Origin: an uncultured Porphyromonas sp.
GTDB lineage: Bacteria; Bacteroidota; Bacteroidia; Bacteroidales; Porphyromonadaceae
Assembly (NCBI RefSeq): GCF_938023125.1
Contig: NZ_CALHDW010000002.1
Coordinates: 62,001 to 126,000 of the forward strand
Direction: 5' to 3'
DNA: 64,000 nucleotides
A program made the translations under genes and the position numbers. The notes beneath the pieces are model-generated. The model did not search any database, was not told the DNA's origin, and worked only from the letters and a program-made list of their open reading frames with translations. This document shows positions 33,371-42,449 of the stretch, piece by piece. Numbering within the stretch: position 1 is the stretch's first letter; every line of letters starts with the position of its first letter.

Positions 33371-34219
33371 TTACACTAGGTTATTTGCTCGTAGTATGGC
33401 ACTTATTTTTTCTTTCTCTCGGGAGATCCCATTGAGGAAAAGTTCTGTGGAGAAAAGCCCTTCTTCCATATCATCTCGGTGCTCAAATATTCCTATATCT
33501 CCTGAGAGAGATGACTCTTCGTAGAGGGCTTCTGCTCGGTTGTAGTCGGTAACCATCCCGAAAGAGAAGATCTCGGATAGCTTATATATGGAGGCATTTA
33601 CCAAGAGGTGTCCACCCTCTAATATTACTATGCCATCGAGGAGAGACTCAAGGTCTCTTAGCTGGTGTGTACTTATTATTACGGCTTGCTCTTCTGATAT
33701 ATGCTTTGCGAGCAATTTCCTAAAAGCCGACTTCGAAGGGGTGTCTAGACTATTAGTCGGCTCATCCATCAGAAGAAGAGGAGTCTGTAATGAGAGGGCA
33801 AGGGCTATAGCTACCTTCTTTTTTTGTCCCTGAGATAGCATCGACAACCGTTGCTCCCAATCCAACCGAAACTCCGTCATTGCCTCCTCTGCAATCTCTT
33901 GCGAGTAGTTGGGATAGAAGGGGGTGATCAATGAAAAGTAGGTTTTTACCTTAAGGTTGGGCACAATGATCTCTTCGGGGAGGTAGTACACCTGCTCGAG
34001 AGTTTTACGCATCCTCTTAGAGGGGTCTTCTCCATTGACCAGAAGATTTCCCGAGAGAGGGAGCAATTGCCCACACAGCAGCTTGAGAAGTGTTGTTTTT
34101 CCTTCTCCATTGCATCCAAGGAGCCCTACGATAGATCCCTTGGAGAGATTAAGAGAGAGATCGTCAAGGACGAGGTTCCCCTTTTTGTACTGGAAAGAAA
34201 GATGTTCGATTTTGATCAT
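33371..34219 (-). CDS. ABC transporter ATP-binding protein
   Basis: 282 residues, a complete nucleotide-binding domain: Walker A GCNGEGKTT near residue 35 (Asn in place of the common Pro/Thr), Q-loop region YLPEEIIVP, signature LSQGQKKKVAIA, Walker B LLLMDEPTNSLD, and the switch His in ISTHQLRDLE. A C-terminal extension of about 70 residues carries no known motif. Its start lies 9 nt after dxr, so it may be read through from the murA-rimM-dxr operon as well as from its own promoter. Confidence 0.93.
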   Translation of the reverse strand: MIKIEHLSFQYKKGNLVLDDLSLNLSKGSIVGLLGCNGEGKTTLLKLLCGQLLPLSGNLLVNGEDPSKRMRKTLEQVYYLPEEIIVPNLKVKTYFSLITPFYPNYSQEIAEEAMTEFRLDWEQRLSMLSQGQKKKVAIALALSLQTPLLLMDEPTNSLDTPSKSAFRKLLAKHISEEQAVIISTHQLRDLESLLDGIVILEGGHLLVNASIYKLSEIFSFGMVTDYNRAEALYEESSLSGDIGIFEHRDDMEEGLFSTELFLNGISREKEKISAILRANNLV

Positions 34220-34228
34220 ACAGACATT

Positions 34229-35428
34229 TTACAAACGCGCTTTAGCATAACTGTGGCTCCTTCCGGCATATTGCTTGACTAGCTGTGAGGCCATTTGGCG
34301 ACACTCTTCATTTATCTCAATGAGAGCTGTTAAGGAAACGTCAGTCTCTTCAATGTTAGGAACATGCCCTAGGACATATGCATTGATCTCGTGTATCGTA
34401 GTAAATCCTATTTGCTCGTGGAGGAAGGCCTCTACGGCTATTTCATTGGCAGCGTTGAGAGCGCAAGGGGAGGCTTTCCCCGCTTCCATAGCCTGATAGG
34501 CCAAGCTGAGATTGGGGAACCTCTCAAGGTCGGGGTGCTCAAAGGTCAGTTGTAGTTGGGTGAAGTCGAGCCTAGGAAATCTATTGTTCAAGCGTAGTTC
34601 TTCTCCCAACGCAAAGCTAATGGGCAAGCGCATATCGGGCTGCCCAAGTTGCGCTTTTACGCTTCCATCCTCAAATTGCACCATCGAGTGAATGATACTC
34701 TGGGGGTGTACGAGAACCTCAATTTTTGAGGGTGGGACATCGAAAAACCAACAGGCCTCCATCATCTCAAAGCCCTTATTCATGAGAGAGGCAGAGTCTA
34801 TTGTCACCTTGGCTCCCATACTCCAATTGGGGTGCTTTAGAGCATCTTTTGGGGTTACGTTGCCTAGTCGCTCGGTAGGAACGTGCAAGAATGGTCCGCC
34901 CGATGCGGTAAGAAGTATCTGCTCCAGCGGGTTGCGTTCTCCGAGCAAACACTGGTAGATTGCGGAGTGCTCAGAGTCTACGGGGAGGATATTTACCCCT
35001 TTAGCTCGAGCTTTCTCGGTAACAATGGCACCGGCCACCACCATTGTTTCTTTATTGGCTAGGGCAATAGTTTTACCCGCATCAATGGCACAACAGGTGG
35101 GAAGGAGGCCGGAGTAGCCCACCAGAGCCATGAGTACGATATCGGTTTCGGGGAAAGAAGCGACCTCGTAGAGGGCCTCTTTGCCTGTGTGTACAGAGAT
35201 GGGAAGATCTTGAAGAGCCGCACGAACCTGAGGATACAGGCTTTCGTCTGCAATTACTACATGACTAGGAAGAAACTCCCGAGCTTGCCGGATAAGTAGC
35301 TCCGCTTGTCTATTCGCGGTAAGTACGGAGACAGCAAAACCTTCGGGGTGCGCCCTAATTACGTCAAGGGCTTGTGTGCCAATAGAGCCTGTGGAGCCGA
35401 ATATTGCTATCTTTTTCTTCATATTCAA
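34229..35428 (-). CDS. dxr: 1-deoxy-D-xylulose 5-phosphate reductoisomerase
   Basis: 399 residues. It makes 2-C-methylerythritol 4-phosphate, the committed step of non-mevalonate isoprenoid synthesis, and is the target of fosmidomycin. The NADPH motif GSTGSIGTQALDVI is at the N-terminus; NKETMVVAGAIV, the metal site in LPVDSEHSAIYQCL, ASGGPF and HPNWSMGAKVTIDSASLMNKG are all present. It begins 1 nt after rimM. In many Bacteroidota the protease gene rseP follows dxr; here an ABC/GntR cassette does. Confidence 0.97.
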   Translation of the reverse strand: MNMKKKIAIFGSTGSIGTQALDVIRAHPEGFAVSVLTANRQAELLIRQAREFLPSHVVIADESLYPQVRAALQDLPISVHTGKEALYEVASFPETDIVLMALVGYSGLLPTCCAIDAGKTIALANKETMVVAGAIVTEKARAKGVNILPVDSEHSAIYQCLLGERNPLEQILLTASGGPFLHVPTERLGNVTPKDALKHPNWSMGAKVTIDSASLMNKGFEMMEACWFFDVPPSKIEVLVHPQSIIHSMVQFEDGSVKAQLGQPDMRLPISFALGEELRLNNRFPRLDFTQLQLTFEHPDLERFPNLSLAYQAMEAGKASPCALNAANEIAVEAFLHEQIGFTTIHEINAYVLGHVPNIEETDVSLTALIEINEECRQMASQLVKQYAGRSHSYAKARL

Positions 35429-35429
35429 A

Positions 35430-35957
35430 TTAGATCAATCCGTCGGGGATAGTAAGACTTATAAGCTGTTTTTCAACATCAATATAGTGCACTAGCCCGT
35501 CCGCTATGGGTATCATGACCTCCTCATTGGAGTCTTTTCTCTCCACAATCAAGAGTATATTGGCTGTATTGTCATCGATATCTATAACCTTCCCTACCGG
35601 CACTTCGTTTGCATTCACAAGCGTATAACCGATAAAGTGGTGGGGTTGGAACTCGATATCTTCGCCTATCAAATCGGCGGGTACATACACAGGGCAACCA
35701 TCGTATCGCTCAGCTTCCTCTCGGTTATCCACCTCCTCAAACTTGACCAGTAGGGAAGACTCGGCTTTCCCTCGCAGATCTTCGACTAAAAAGGGGACGG
35801 GGAGACCATCTATCTCTAGATGTAAGAAAAAATCTTTATCCTCAGCAAGAGAAAACATACTCTCCTCATCTATGGAAGGGTAGAGGTTAATCTCTCCGTG
35901 GATGCCATGGGCACGCCCCAGCCGCCCTACGAGGATAAGTTCCGGTGTGTCGGTCAT
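35430..35957 (-). CDS. rimM: Ribosome maturation factor RimM
   Basis: 175 residues. RimM helps fold the 3' domain of 16S rRNA with ribosomal protein S19. The N-terminal domain starts LILVGRLGRAHGIHGEI and the PRC-barrel half holds EVPVGKVIDIDDNTANILLIV. Its ATG overlaps the stop of murA by 4 nt and it ends 1 nt before dxr: a tight murA-rimM-dxr operon. Confidence 0.94.
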   Translation of the reverse strand: MTDTPELILVGRLGRAHGIHGEINLYPSIDEESMFSLAEDKDFFLHLEIDGLPVPFLVEDLRGKAESSLLVKFEEVDNREEAERYDGCPVYVPADLIGEDIEFQPHHFIGYTLVNANEVPVGKVIDIDDNTANILLIVERKDSNEEVMIPIADGLVHYIDVEKQLISLTIPDGLI

Positions 35958-37264
35958 TCTCCTATGCGACTGATGTGGGCACCTAGATTATTCAGACGGA
36001 GATCAATCCGTTCGTATCCGCGGTCTATTTGGTCTATTCGATCTATTCGGCTTGTCCCTTCGGCGCTCATGGCGGCAATCAAAAGGGCTATACCGGCACG
36101 TATATCGGGAGAAACCATCTGAGCAGGGCGAAGAGCTACTCTACCGCCTAGCCCAATAACCGTAGCTCGGTGGGGGTCGCACAAGATGATCTGTGCCCCC
36201 ATATCGATGAGTTTATCGACAAAGAATAGGCGGCTCTCGAACATCTTCTGGTGGATAAGAACGCTACCACGAGCTTGGGTGGCCACTACCAAAAAGACGC
36301 TCAAGAGGTCTGGTGTTAGACCGGGCCAAGGGGCATCGGCAATGGTAAGTATGGAGCCATCCATATAGGTGTCGATCTCGTAGCCGTCGTGTTCGGGTAT
36401 AAAGAGATCGTCGCCACGCTCTTCTATCGTGATCCCCAAGCGGCGGAATGCCGAGGGAATGATACCGAGGTTGGGGATGTTTACGTCTTTAAGCGTAAGC
36501 TCACTATGGGTCATAGCTGCCATACCAATAAAGCTACCTACCTCTATCATATCGGGTAGGAGTCTGTGTGTGGTCCCACGTAGGGAGCTTACTCCCTCTA
36601 TGTGGAGGAGATTTGAGCCTACACCGGAGATCTTAGCTCCCATGGTGTTGAGCATCTTGCAGAGTTGTTGCAAGTAGGGTTCGCAAGCTGCATTGAAAAT
36701 CGTAGTCACTCCCGGGGTCAGTACAGCCGTCATAATAACGTTGGCGGTACCCGTTACAGAGGCTTCGTCGAGGAGCATATAGGCTCCCTTTAGGTTGCCT
36801 CCATAGATCTCGTAGCAATGCTTTTCTTCGTTGTAGGTGCATCGTGCCCCTAGTGCTGCAATACCCGTAAAATGGGTGTCAAGACGCCTACGACCAATCT
36901 TGTCTCCCCCCGGTTTGGGGAATATGGCGAATCCGAATCGGCTAACAAGAGGACCAACAAGTAGGATGGATCCTCTAAGGGCACGACTCTTGGCTTGGAA
37001 GTGCTCGCTCCGTACGAAGTCCAAATCAATAGATGCCGCACGGAAAGAATATTCGCCGGGAGCCAACATATGCACCTCTACTCCCATACTATGGATAAGG
37101 TTGATCAGATTGTTGACATCCAATATGTCGGGTATGTTGCTAATACGTACTTCTTGGTCGGTGAGTAGGGTGGCTGCAATTACTTGCAGAGCTTCGTTTT
37201 TTGCTCCTTGAGGGGTCAAACTACCACTAAGTTTGTACCCACCTTCTATTACAAATGATGCCAT
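35954..37264 (-). CDS. murA: UDP-N-acetylglucosamine 1-carboxyvinyltransferase, Asp-type active site
   Basis: 436 residues. MurA adds enolpyruvate to UDP-GlcNAc, the first step of peptidoglycan precursor synthesis. KNEAL near residue 22 contains the conserved Lys-Asn. The mobile loop reads GGDKIGRRRLDTH, with Asp121 at the position of the usual catalytic Cys (Cys115 of E. coli). Asp in this place, known from Mycobacterium and Chlamydia, keeps activity but makes the enzyme insensitive to fosfomycin. The DxxP-type substrate loop and C-terminal IDRIDQIDRGYERID are present. It overlaps rimM and follows the DUF4290 gene by 33 nt. Confidence 0.97.
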   Translation of the reverse strand: MASFVIEGGYKLSGSLTPQGAKNEALQVIAATLLTDQEVRISNIPDILDVNNLINLIHSMGVEVHMLAPGEYSFRAASIDLDFVRSEHFQAKSRALRGSILLVGPLVSRFGFAIFPKPGGDKIGRRRLDTHFTGIAALGARCTYNEEKHCYEIYGGNLKGAYMLLDEASVTGTANVIMTAVLTPGVTTIFNAACEPYLQQLCKMLNTMGAKISGVGSNLLHIEGVSSLRGTTHRLLPDMIEVGSFIGMAAMTHSELTLKDVNIPNLGIIPSAFRRLGITIEERGDDLFIPEHDGYEIDTYMDGSILTIADAPWPGLTPDLLSVFLVVATQARGSVLIHQKMFESRLFFVDKLIDMGAQIILCDPHRATVIGLGGRVALRPAQMVSPDIRAGIALLIAAMSAEGTSRIDRIDQIDRGYERIDLRLNNLGAHISRIGE

Positions 37265-37297
37265 ATCCTTATTCGTGCTTTGGTCCGAGGAAGCGCT

Positions 37298-37888
37298 TTA
37301 CTTGCGCTTTTTGTTTTTCTGTTTTGTCTGTTTGGGTGTAGAGTATGCGGGTAAGTCAAGCTTATAGCGAGCCTCGCTGTACACGAGGTTACCGTTGGAG
37401 AGCTCAAAAAGATCCTTGAAGATCTGGTAGTCGTCTACTGTGTTCTTGTTCCACTCCAAGTAATTGATCTTCATCTGTTTGGCAATACTGATGGCAAGAG
37501 CATCTCTCTCGGCGCCCTCGGGTAGCTCTATTGCTTTTTGGATTAAGCCCTGTATGATGTGCCCATAGTGACGGTAGATAATATCGTTATCGGGGTAGGG
37601 GATTGTCTCAGGCTTGGAATAAAGAGAGGTGGGGGAGACTACTTCGTAGGGATAGTCTATATCCAGCTGGAAGCCAGACATGATGGCAAGATGATCCCAA
37701 AGAGCTTTTTCGCCATCTTGAGCCAGACGATGATCCGGAGCGAGTTTCGCCATTATGCGGATGATCGACTCGGCGCACCACTGACGCTCAGCTCGGTCTT
37801 CGAGCGTGAGACAGTGATTCACCATATTTTGGATGTTACGCCCATACTCGGGCATTGGTATCTTTTGTTGTTTACTATTATACTTCAT
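37298..37888 (-). CDS. DUF4290 protein
   Basis: 196 residues with no signal peptide. The first part (PEYGRNIQNMVNHCLTLED, then IAMK-like helices) and the charged Lys-rich tail KQTKQKNKKRK match the DUF4290 family, conserved in Bacteroidota just upstream of murA. Function is unknown. Secondary structure is mostly helical. Its constant link with cell-wall and ribosome genes suggests a basic role. Confidence 0.85.
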   Translation of the reverse strand: MKYNSKQQKIPMPEYGRNIQNMVNHCLTLEDRAERQWCAESIIRIMAKLAPDHRLAQDGEKALWDHLAIMSGFQLDIDYPYEVVSPTSLYSKPETIPYPDNDIIYRHYGHIIQGLIQKAIELPEGAERDALAISIAKQMKINYLEWNKNTVDDYQIFKDLFELSNGNLVYSEARYKLDLPAYSTPKQTKQKNKKRK

Positions 37889-37965
37889 TGCATTCTCTTT
37901 GGTAGTGAGAAGTGTTCGTTCTAATATAGCTTTGCTCTATTGGGGAAGTACCCCGCAGAATCGGG

Positions 37966-39249
37966 TTATACCGGTTTGTTTAAGAGCTGATTCATCTTTT
38001 GTTTGTAGGCCTCAACCCCAGGCTGGTCGAAGGGATTGATCTGCATCATGTACCCACTAACCCCTGCTGCCATCTCGAAAAAGAGGAGAAGCATCCCCAG
38101 GTTATACTCATCGAGGCGAGTCATTTTAATCCTAAAGAGAGGAACTCCGCCCTCGCTATGGGCAATACAAGTGGCCTCTTCGGCTTGGCGGTTAACCCAA
38201 TGAAGGGATTGGTCTGTGAGGAAGTCTAGCCCATCCCTAAAGTGCTTATCCCCCTGAATGATGACATCATTTGTAGGAGCCTCTTCTACAGATAACATGG
38301 TCTCCATGATGGATCGCTCTCCATCTTGGATCCACTGCCCCAAGGAATGGAGATCTGTACTAAAGGAGGCTGTGGTAGAGAAGATGCCTTTTCCGTCCTT
38401 GCCTTCACTCTCTGCAAAGAGCTGTTTCCACCACTCTTGAAGCGAATGGAGAGGGGAAGAAAAGGTGGAAAAGATCTCTATTTTCTTTCCCTTTTTGTAT
38501 TCTTTGATGCGCCAACCTGCATAGGAGAGTAGCGGCATCACTGCCTCCTGGTCTCCCCGCAAGATCGCCGCAGAAAAGTCTCTTGCCCCACTGAGCATCT
38601 TGCGAATATCAATACCGCAATAGGCTAGGGGAAGAAGCCCTACAGCACTGAGCACCGAGTAGCGCCCGCCGACAGAGGGAGGAATAGAAAATGACCGATA
38701 CCCCTCGTGGGTGGCTATTGCTCGAAGAGATCCATGCTCGGGATCTGTTATTACGACAATATTATTTCGAATTAAGTCTTCGTCTCCCTTGGCATTCTCG
38801 ACCAAGAGGTGCCTTAGTTGATGAAAGGCAATAGAAGGCTCTAATGTGCCCCCACTCTTCGATATATATATGATGCCAAAGCTTTTCCCTTTTAGATAGT
38901 CTTGTAGATGGGATAGATAGCAACTATCTAGGTGATGCCCTGCAAAAAGTAAAGAGGGAGTCTCCCTACAAAACGAAGGAGGAGTAAGTGCATCTATCAC
39001 GGCTTTGGCCCCGAGATAGCTACCACCAATACCGATACATACAACGCACTCTGTACGGGTGCGTAAATCTTGGGCTGCCGTCTCTATCTCCTCCAATAGG
39101 GTAGTCTCTGCAAAGGGAAGGTCTAGCCAACCCCTGTATTCGCTACCCAGGCCTCCCCCCTCAAGGAGTCGATCAAGCGCTATTTGCGCCTCTTCTAGAG
39201 ATCCAGAGGATATGGTTGCAAAACTCGTATCTATGCAGAGGGGAAGCAT
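37966..39249 (-). CDS. pgi: Glucose-6-phosphate isomerase
   Basis: 427 residues, the short bacterial form (Bacteroidota/Firmicutes about 445). It interconverts glucose 6-phosphate and fructose 6-phosphate. The phosphate-binding ISKSGGTLEPS, PPSVGGRYSVLSAVGLLPLA with catalytic Arg region, and a C-terminal MMQINPFDQPGVEAYKQ with the active-site Lys are clear. ESEGKDGKG provides the Glu. It is 16 nt from gpsA, the upstream gene on the same strand. Confidence 0.96.
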   Translation of the reverse strand: MLPLCIDTSFATISSGSLEEAQIALDRLLEGGGLGSEYRGWLDLPFAETTLLEEIETAAQDLRTRTECVVCIGIGGSYLGAKAVIDALTPPSFCRETPSLLFAGHHLDSCYLSHLQDYLKGKSFGIIYISKSGGTLEPSIAFHQLRHLLVENAKGDEDLIRNNIVVITDPEHGSLRAIATHEGYRSFSIPPSVGGRYSVLSAVGLLPLAYCGIDIRKMLSGARDFSAAILRGDQEAVMPLLSYAGWRIKEYKKGKKIEIFSTFSSPLHSLQEWWKQLFAESEGKDGKGIFSTTASFSTDLHSLGQWIQDGERSIMETMLSVEEAPTNDVIIQGDKHFRDGLDFLTDQSLHWVNRQAEEATCIAHSEGGVPLFRIKMTRLDEYNLGMLLLFFEMAAGVSGYMMQINPFDQPGVEAYKQKMNQLLNKPV

Positions 39250-39265
39250 ATTTTGTTACCAACGA

Positions 39266-40270
39266 TTATTTGAAGTGTTTAGAAAGCTCAAGTATCGCCT
39301 CTGTAGCATCTCTTTTTTCGTAGAGGATCTCATAGACCATATCGCAGATGGGAATATTTACTTGATAGCGTGCATTCACTTCGCGTACGCACTTGGCTCC
39401 GAAGTATCCCTCTGCAATCATTTCCATCTCTGTTTGTGCCGCCTTTACGCTATAACCTCGCCCAATCATATTCCCAAAAGTGCGGTTGCGACTGAACTGA
39501 GAGTAGGCTGTTACCAGCAAATCCCCGAGGTATACAGAGTCTGTAATTTCCCTATCAATCAGGTGCACTGCATTGACAAAGTTGTTCATCTCTGCTATGG
39601 CATTGGAGATAAGTACGGATTGGAAGTTATCTCCATATTGCAGTCCATTGCAAATGCCTGCAGCTATGGCGTAGATATTTTTGAGCACAGAGGCATATTG
39701 CACCCCCACGACGTCGTTTGTCGTAACGCAGTTTACAAAATCATTGCGGAGCACCTCTGCAAAAGCTTCTGCTTGCTTGAGGTTTTTACAAGCGACTGTG
39801 AGATACGAACGCCTATGTTTTGCAACTTCTTCTGCATGGCAAGGCCCTCCTACCACAGCTATAAGCTCTTTGGGGACATCAAACTCCTCCATCAAGTAGT
39901 CGGAGACAAGCATATTTTCATCGGGTACGATACCCTTGATCGCATTGACGATCAACTTGTCTCGCATACTCGACTTGCGTACCTTTTTGAGGTAACTCTT
40001 CGCATAGGGCGAGGGAGTGACAAGTACAATCGTATCACTGGCACGAAAGAAACTATTGATGTCCGACTCCGAGAAGAAGGTAATATTATTGGTATCGAAC
40101 TCTGCCGCCGGTAGATAATTTGGGTTGTGGCCCAGCTTTAAGAAGCCTTTTACCTGTTCGCTACGGCGTACGTACCAATTGATATGGGGCTGCGATGTTA
40201 GTACAATTTTAGCCAAGGCGGTAGCCCAACTACCACTTCCTAAGATCCCAACTCTTCCTATAGGTTTCAT
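39266..40270 (-). CDS. gpsA: Glycerol-3-phosphate dehydrogenase [NAD(P)+]
   Basis: 334 residues. It reduces dihydroxyacetone phosphate for phospholipid backbones. The dinucleotide motif GILGSGSWATALAK is at the N-terminus, NAIKGI carries the catalytic Lys region, VVGGPCHAEEVAKH and NVYAIAAGICNGL-type sequence (here NIYAIAAGICNGLQYGDN) complete the fold. Length and start match the family. Upstream is a 156-nt gap without a recognisable promoter. Confidence 0.96.
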   Translation of the reverse strand: MKPIGRVGILGSGSWATALAKIVLTSQPHINWYVRRSEQVKGFLKLGHNPNYLPAAEFDTNNITFFSESDINSFFRASDTIVLVTPSPYAKSYLKKVRKSSMRDKLIVNAIKGIVPDENMLVSDYLMEEFDVPKELIAVVGGPCHAEEVAKHRRSYLTVACKNLKQAEAFAEVLRNDFVNCVTTNDVVGVQYASVLKNIYAIAAGICNGLQYGDNFQSVLISNAIAEMNNFVNAVHLIDREITDSVYLGDLLVTAYSQFSRNRTFGNMIGRGYSVKAAQTEMEMIAEGYFGAKCVREVNARYQVNIPICDMVYEILYEKRDATEAILELSKHFK

Positions 40271-40426
40271 CGCCTTTCCTTTTCTTTCTTAATCACCAAC
40301 TCCTACTCAAGATGAGTATAAGAAGGTTTTATTTCCCTCAATTCTCTTATCAGTATCCACCATCTTTGGGAGCATTATAGGATTGAGAGATTAACCGAAC
40401 CTCCCCAGCTCCCTTCGATTCTTTCT

Positions 40427-42184
40427 CTATTCTTTACTCTGTGTCCAGGCTGTTACCTCTTCTAGAGAAGGCATAGTCATGCCGAGTTTGTACTTCTTGT
40501 TTATGTCCATCATAGCCTGCATGATACGCCCGGGCTTCTCTTCTGCATGTAGAGATTCAACGGTAAGGTAACCTGCTTTCTGCAAGAGGGGGACAAAATC
40601 TTCGTTAACTCCTAGGGCAATGTAGGCAGCCGGTTTGTCTCGTTTTACTACAGTCTCCGGCTTCATTTGGGGGAAGAAGAGCACCTCTTGGATGCTTTCT
40701 TGTCCCGTTAAGAGCATCACAAGGCGATCCATACCAATTCCTAATCCTGCCGTAGGAGGCATCCCGTACTCAAGAGCACGGAGGAAGTCTTGATCTATAA
40801 ACATGGCCTCATCGTCTCCTTTCTCGGATAGAGCCAATTGGTCTTCGAATCGTTTGCGCTGATCGATGGGGTCATTCAATTCGCTATATGCATTGGCAAG
40901 CTCTTTACCATTGACCATCAATTCAAAACGCTCTGTAAGGGCGGGATTGGTTCGGTGCTCCTTGGTGAGAGGCGACATCTCCTTGGGATAGTCTGTAATG
41001 AAGGTGGGTTGGATGTACTTCCCTTCGCACTTCTCTCCAAAAATCTCGTCAATGAGCTTGCCTTTACCCATACTGGGAGTGGTCTCAATACCGAGTTGCT
41101 TGCAAACCCCTCGCAACTGATCTTCGTCCATACCACTGATGTCGATGCCGGTATGTTCCTTGATGGCCTCTAGGATGGGAACCCGCTTGAATGGGGGGCG
41201 GAAGCTGATCTCGCGATCTCCCACTTTTACCTCCGTGGTGCCTAGTACCTCCTGAGCAATACGAGACAACATGGTCTCTGTAAAGTCCATGAGCCAGTTG
41301 TAATCTTTATAGGCTACATAGATCTCCATGGCGGTAAACTCGGGATTGTGGGTACGATCCATCCCTTCGTTTCGGAAGTCTTTGCTGAATTCGTACACCC
41401 CTTCGAAGCCTCCTACGATGAGCCGCTTTAGGTATAGTTCGTTGGCAATACGCAAGTAAAGGGGAATGTCAAGCGCATTGTGATGCGTAATAAAGGGGCG
41501 TGCTGCTGCGCCTCCCGGTATCGATTGCAATATGGGGGTCTCCACCTCTAGGTAACCATGCTCGTTGAAGAAATTGCGCATGGAAGTGAAGATCTTGTTG
41601 CGCTTTAGGAAGATGTCTCGCACTCCGTCATTGACCAAGAGGTCTACATAACGGCGGCGATAACGCTGCTCGGGATCGGAAAACCCGTCGAAGACCTTGC
41701 CGTCTTTCTCCTTTACGATAGGGAGAGGACGTAATGACTTGCTCAGTACCGTAAGGCTTAAAGCGTGTACAGAGACTTCTCCCGTTTGCGTCTTGAAGAC
41801 GTAGCCCTCTATGCCGATAAAGTCCCCAATATCTAGGCACTTCTTGAATACGACATTGTAGAGATCGGTATTCTCGCCATCGGCTAGACTATCTCGTGTG
41901 ATATAGATTTGAATGCGTCCGGTGCTATCGGCAAGCTCCACAAAAGATGCTTTGCCCATAATACGGCGTCCCATGATACGTCCGGCAAGGCGTACCCGTT
42001 GCTCTCTCAAGAGAGCCTCTCGTTCTTCATTCCCTTCGGGGTATGAATTGATGATCTCTTGTGCATAGGCAGTAACTTTGAATTCTGCCGCAGGGTAGGG
42101 GTTAATGCCTAAGGAGCGTAATTCGTTCAGACTATTGCGACGTGCTATCTCTTGGTCGCTAAGTTCGAGCATGCTGAGGTCCAT
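40427..42184 (-). CDS. lysS: Lysine--tRNA ligase, class II
   Basis: 585 residues. The OB-fold anticodon domain (about 60-160) is followed by the class II core with motif 2 (KDFRNEGMDRTHNPEFT) and motif 3 (AGLGIGMDRLVML). It is about 80 residues longer than E. coli LysS: after the normal end FFPQMKPE a small extra domain continues to the stop (about 510-585), with a helix-hairpin-helix-like VNEDFVPLLQKAGYLTVESL. The tail is common in this phylum. The -7 element is at 42354-42361. Confidence 0.97.
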   Translation of the reverse strand: MDLSMLELSDQEIARRNSLNELRSLGINPYPAAEFKVTAYAQEIINSYPEGNEEREALLREQRVRLAGRIMGRRIMGKASFVELADSTGRIQIYITRDSLADGENTDLYNVVFKKCLDIGDFIGIEGYVFKTQTGEVSVHALSLTVLSKSLRPLPIVKEKDGKVFDGFSDPEQRYRRRYVDLLVNDGVRDIFLKRNKIFTSMRNFFNEHGYLEVETPILQSIPGGAAARPFITHHNALDIPLYLRIANELYLKRLIVGGFEGVYEFSKDFRNEGMDRTHNPEFTAMEIYVAYKDYNWLMDFTETMLSRIAQEVLGTTEVKVGDREISFRPPFKRVPILEAIKEHTGIDISGMDEDQLRGVCKQLGIETTPSMGKGKLIDEIFGEKCEGKYIQPTFITDYPKEMSPLTKEHRTNPALTERFELMVNGKELANAYSELNDPIDQRKRFEDQLALSEKGDDEAMFIDQDFLRALEYGMPPTAGLGIGMDRLVMLLTGQESIQEVLFFPQMKPETVVKRDKPAAYIALGVNEDFVPLLQKAGYLTVESLHAEEKPGRIMQAMMDINKKYKLGMTMPSLEEVTAWTQSKE

Positions 42185-42353
42185 CTCTATATCTCTCGTT
42201 TATATCAGTAACTACTTTTTGATTGGCGATGTTGGTGAAAGTGTGCCTTACACTTGCCTTGCTCGATACTTATCCTTCTCAATTTGCTGCTGAGAGAGAT
42301 GATCGCTCTCAAAGAATGATAATGCGAGCCTTTTTTGCCAACATATGTCACCA

Positions 42354-42361
42354 CAAAGATA
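42354..42361 (-). promoter_or_regulatory. lysS promoter, -7 element
   Basis: TATCTTTG on the minus strand, about 170 nt upstream of the lysS ATG. The leader region holds no clear structure. Confidence 0.45.
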
Positions 42362-42449
42362 CGAAATTTATTCGCTTCTAGCTGAGATTTGCTCAGAAGG
42401 GAAGCAACAACCTGGTGTTAGCTAGCAGAAAAAGATATTTTCGGAGGTA

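Noticed and set aside
39059..40114. 351-codon plus-strand frame opposite pgi and gpsA
   Set aside because: It mirrors two well-supported genes; the protein is rich in Cys/His/Tyr with no recognisable domain.
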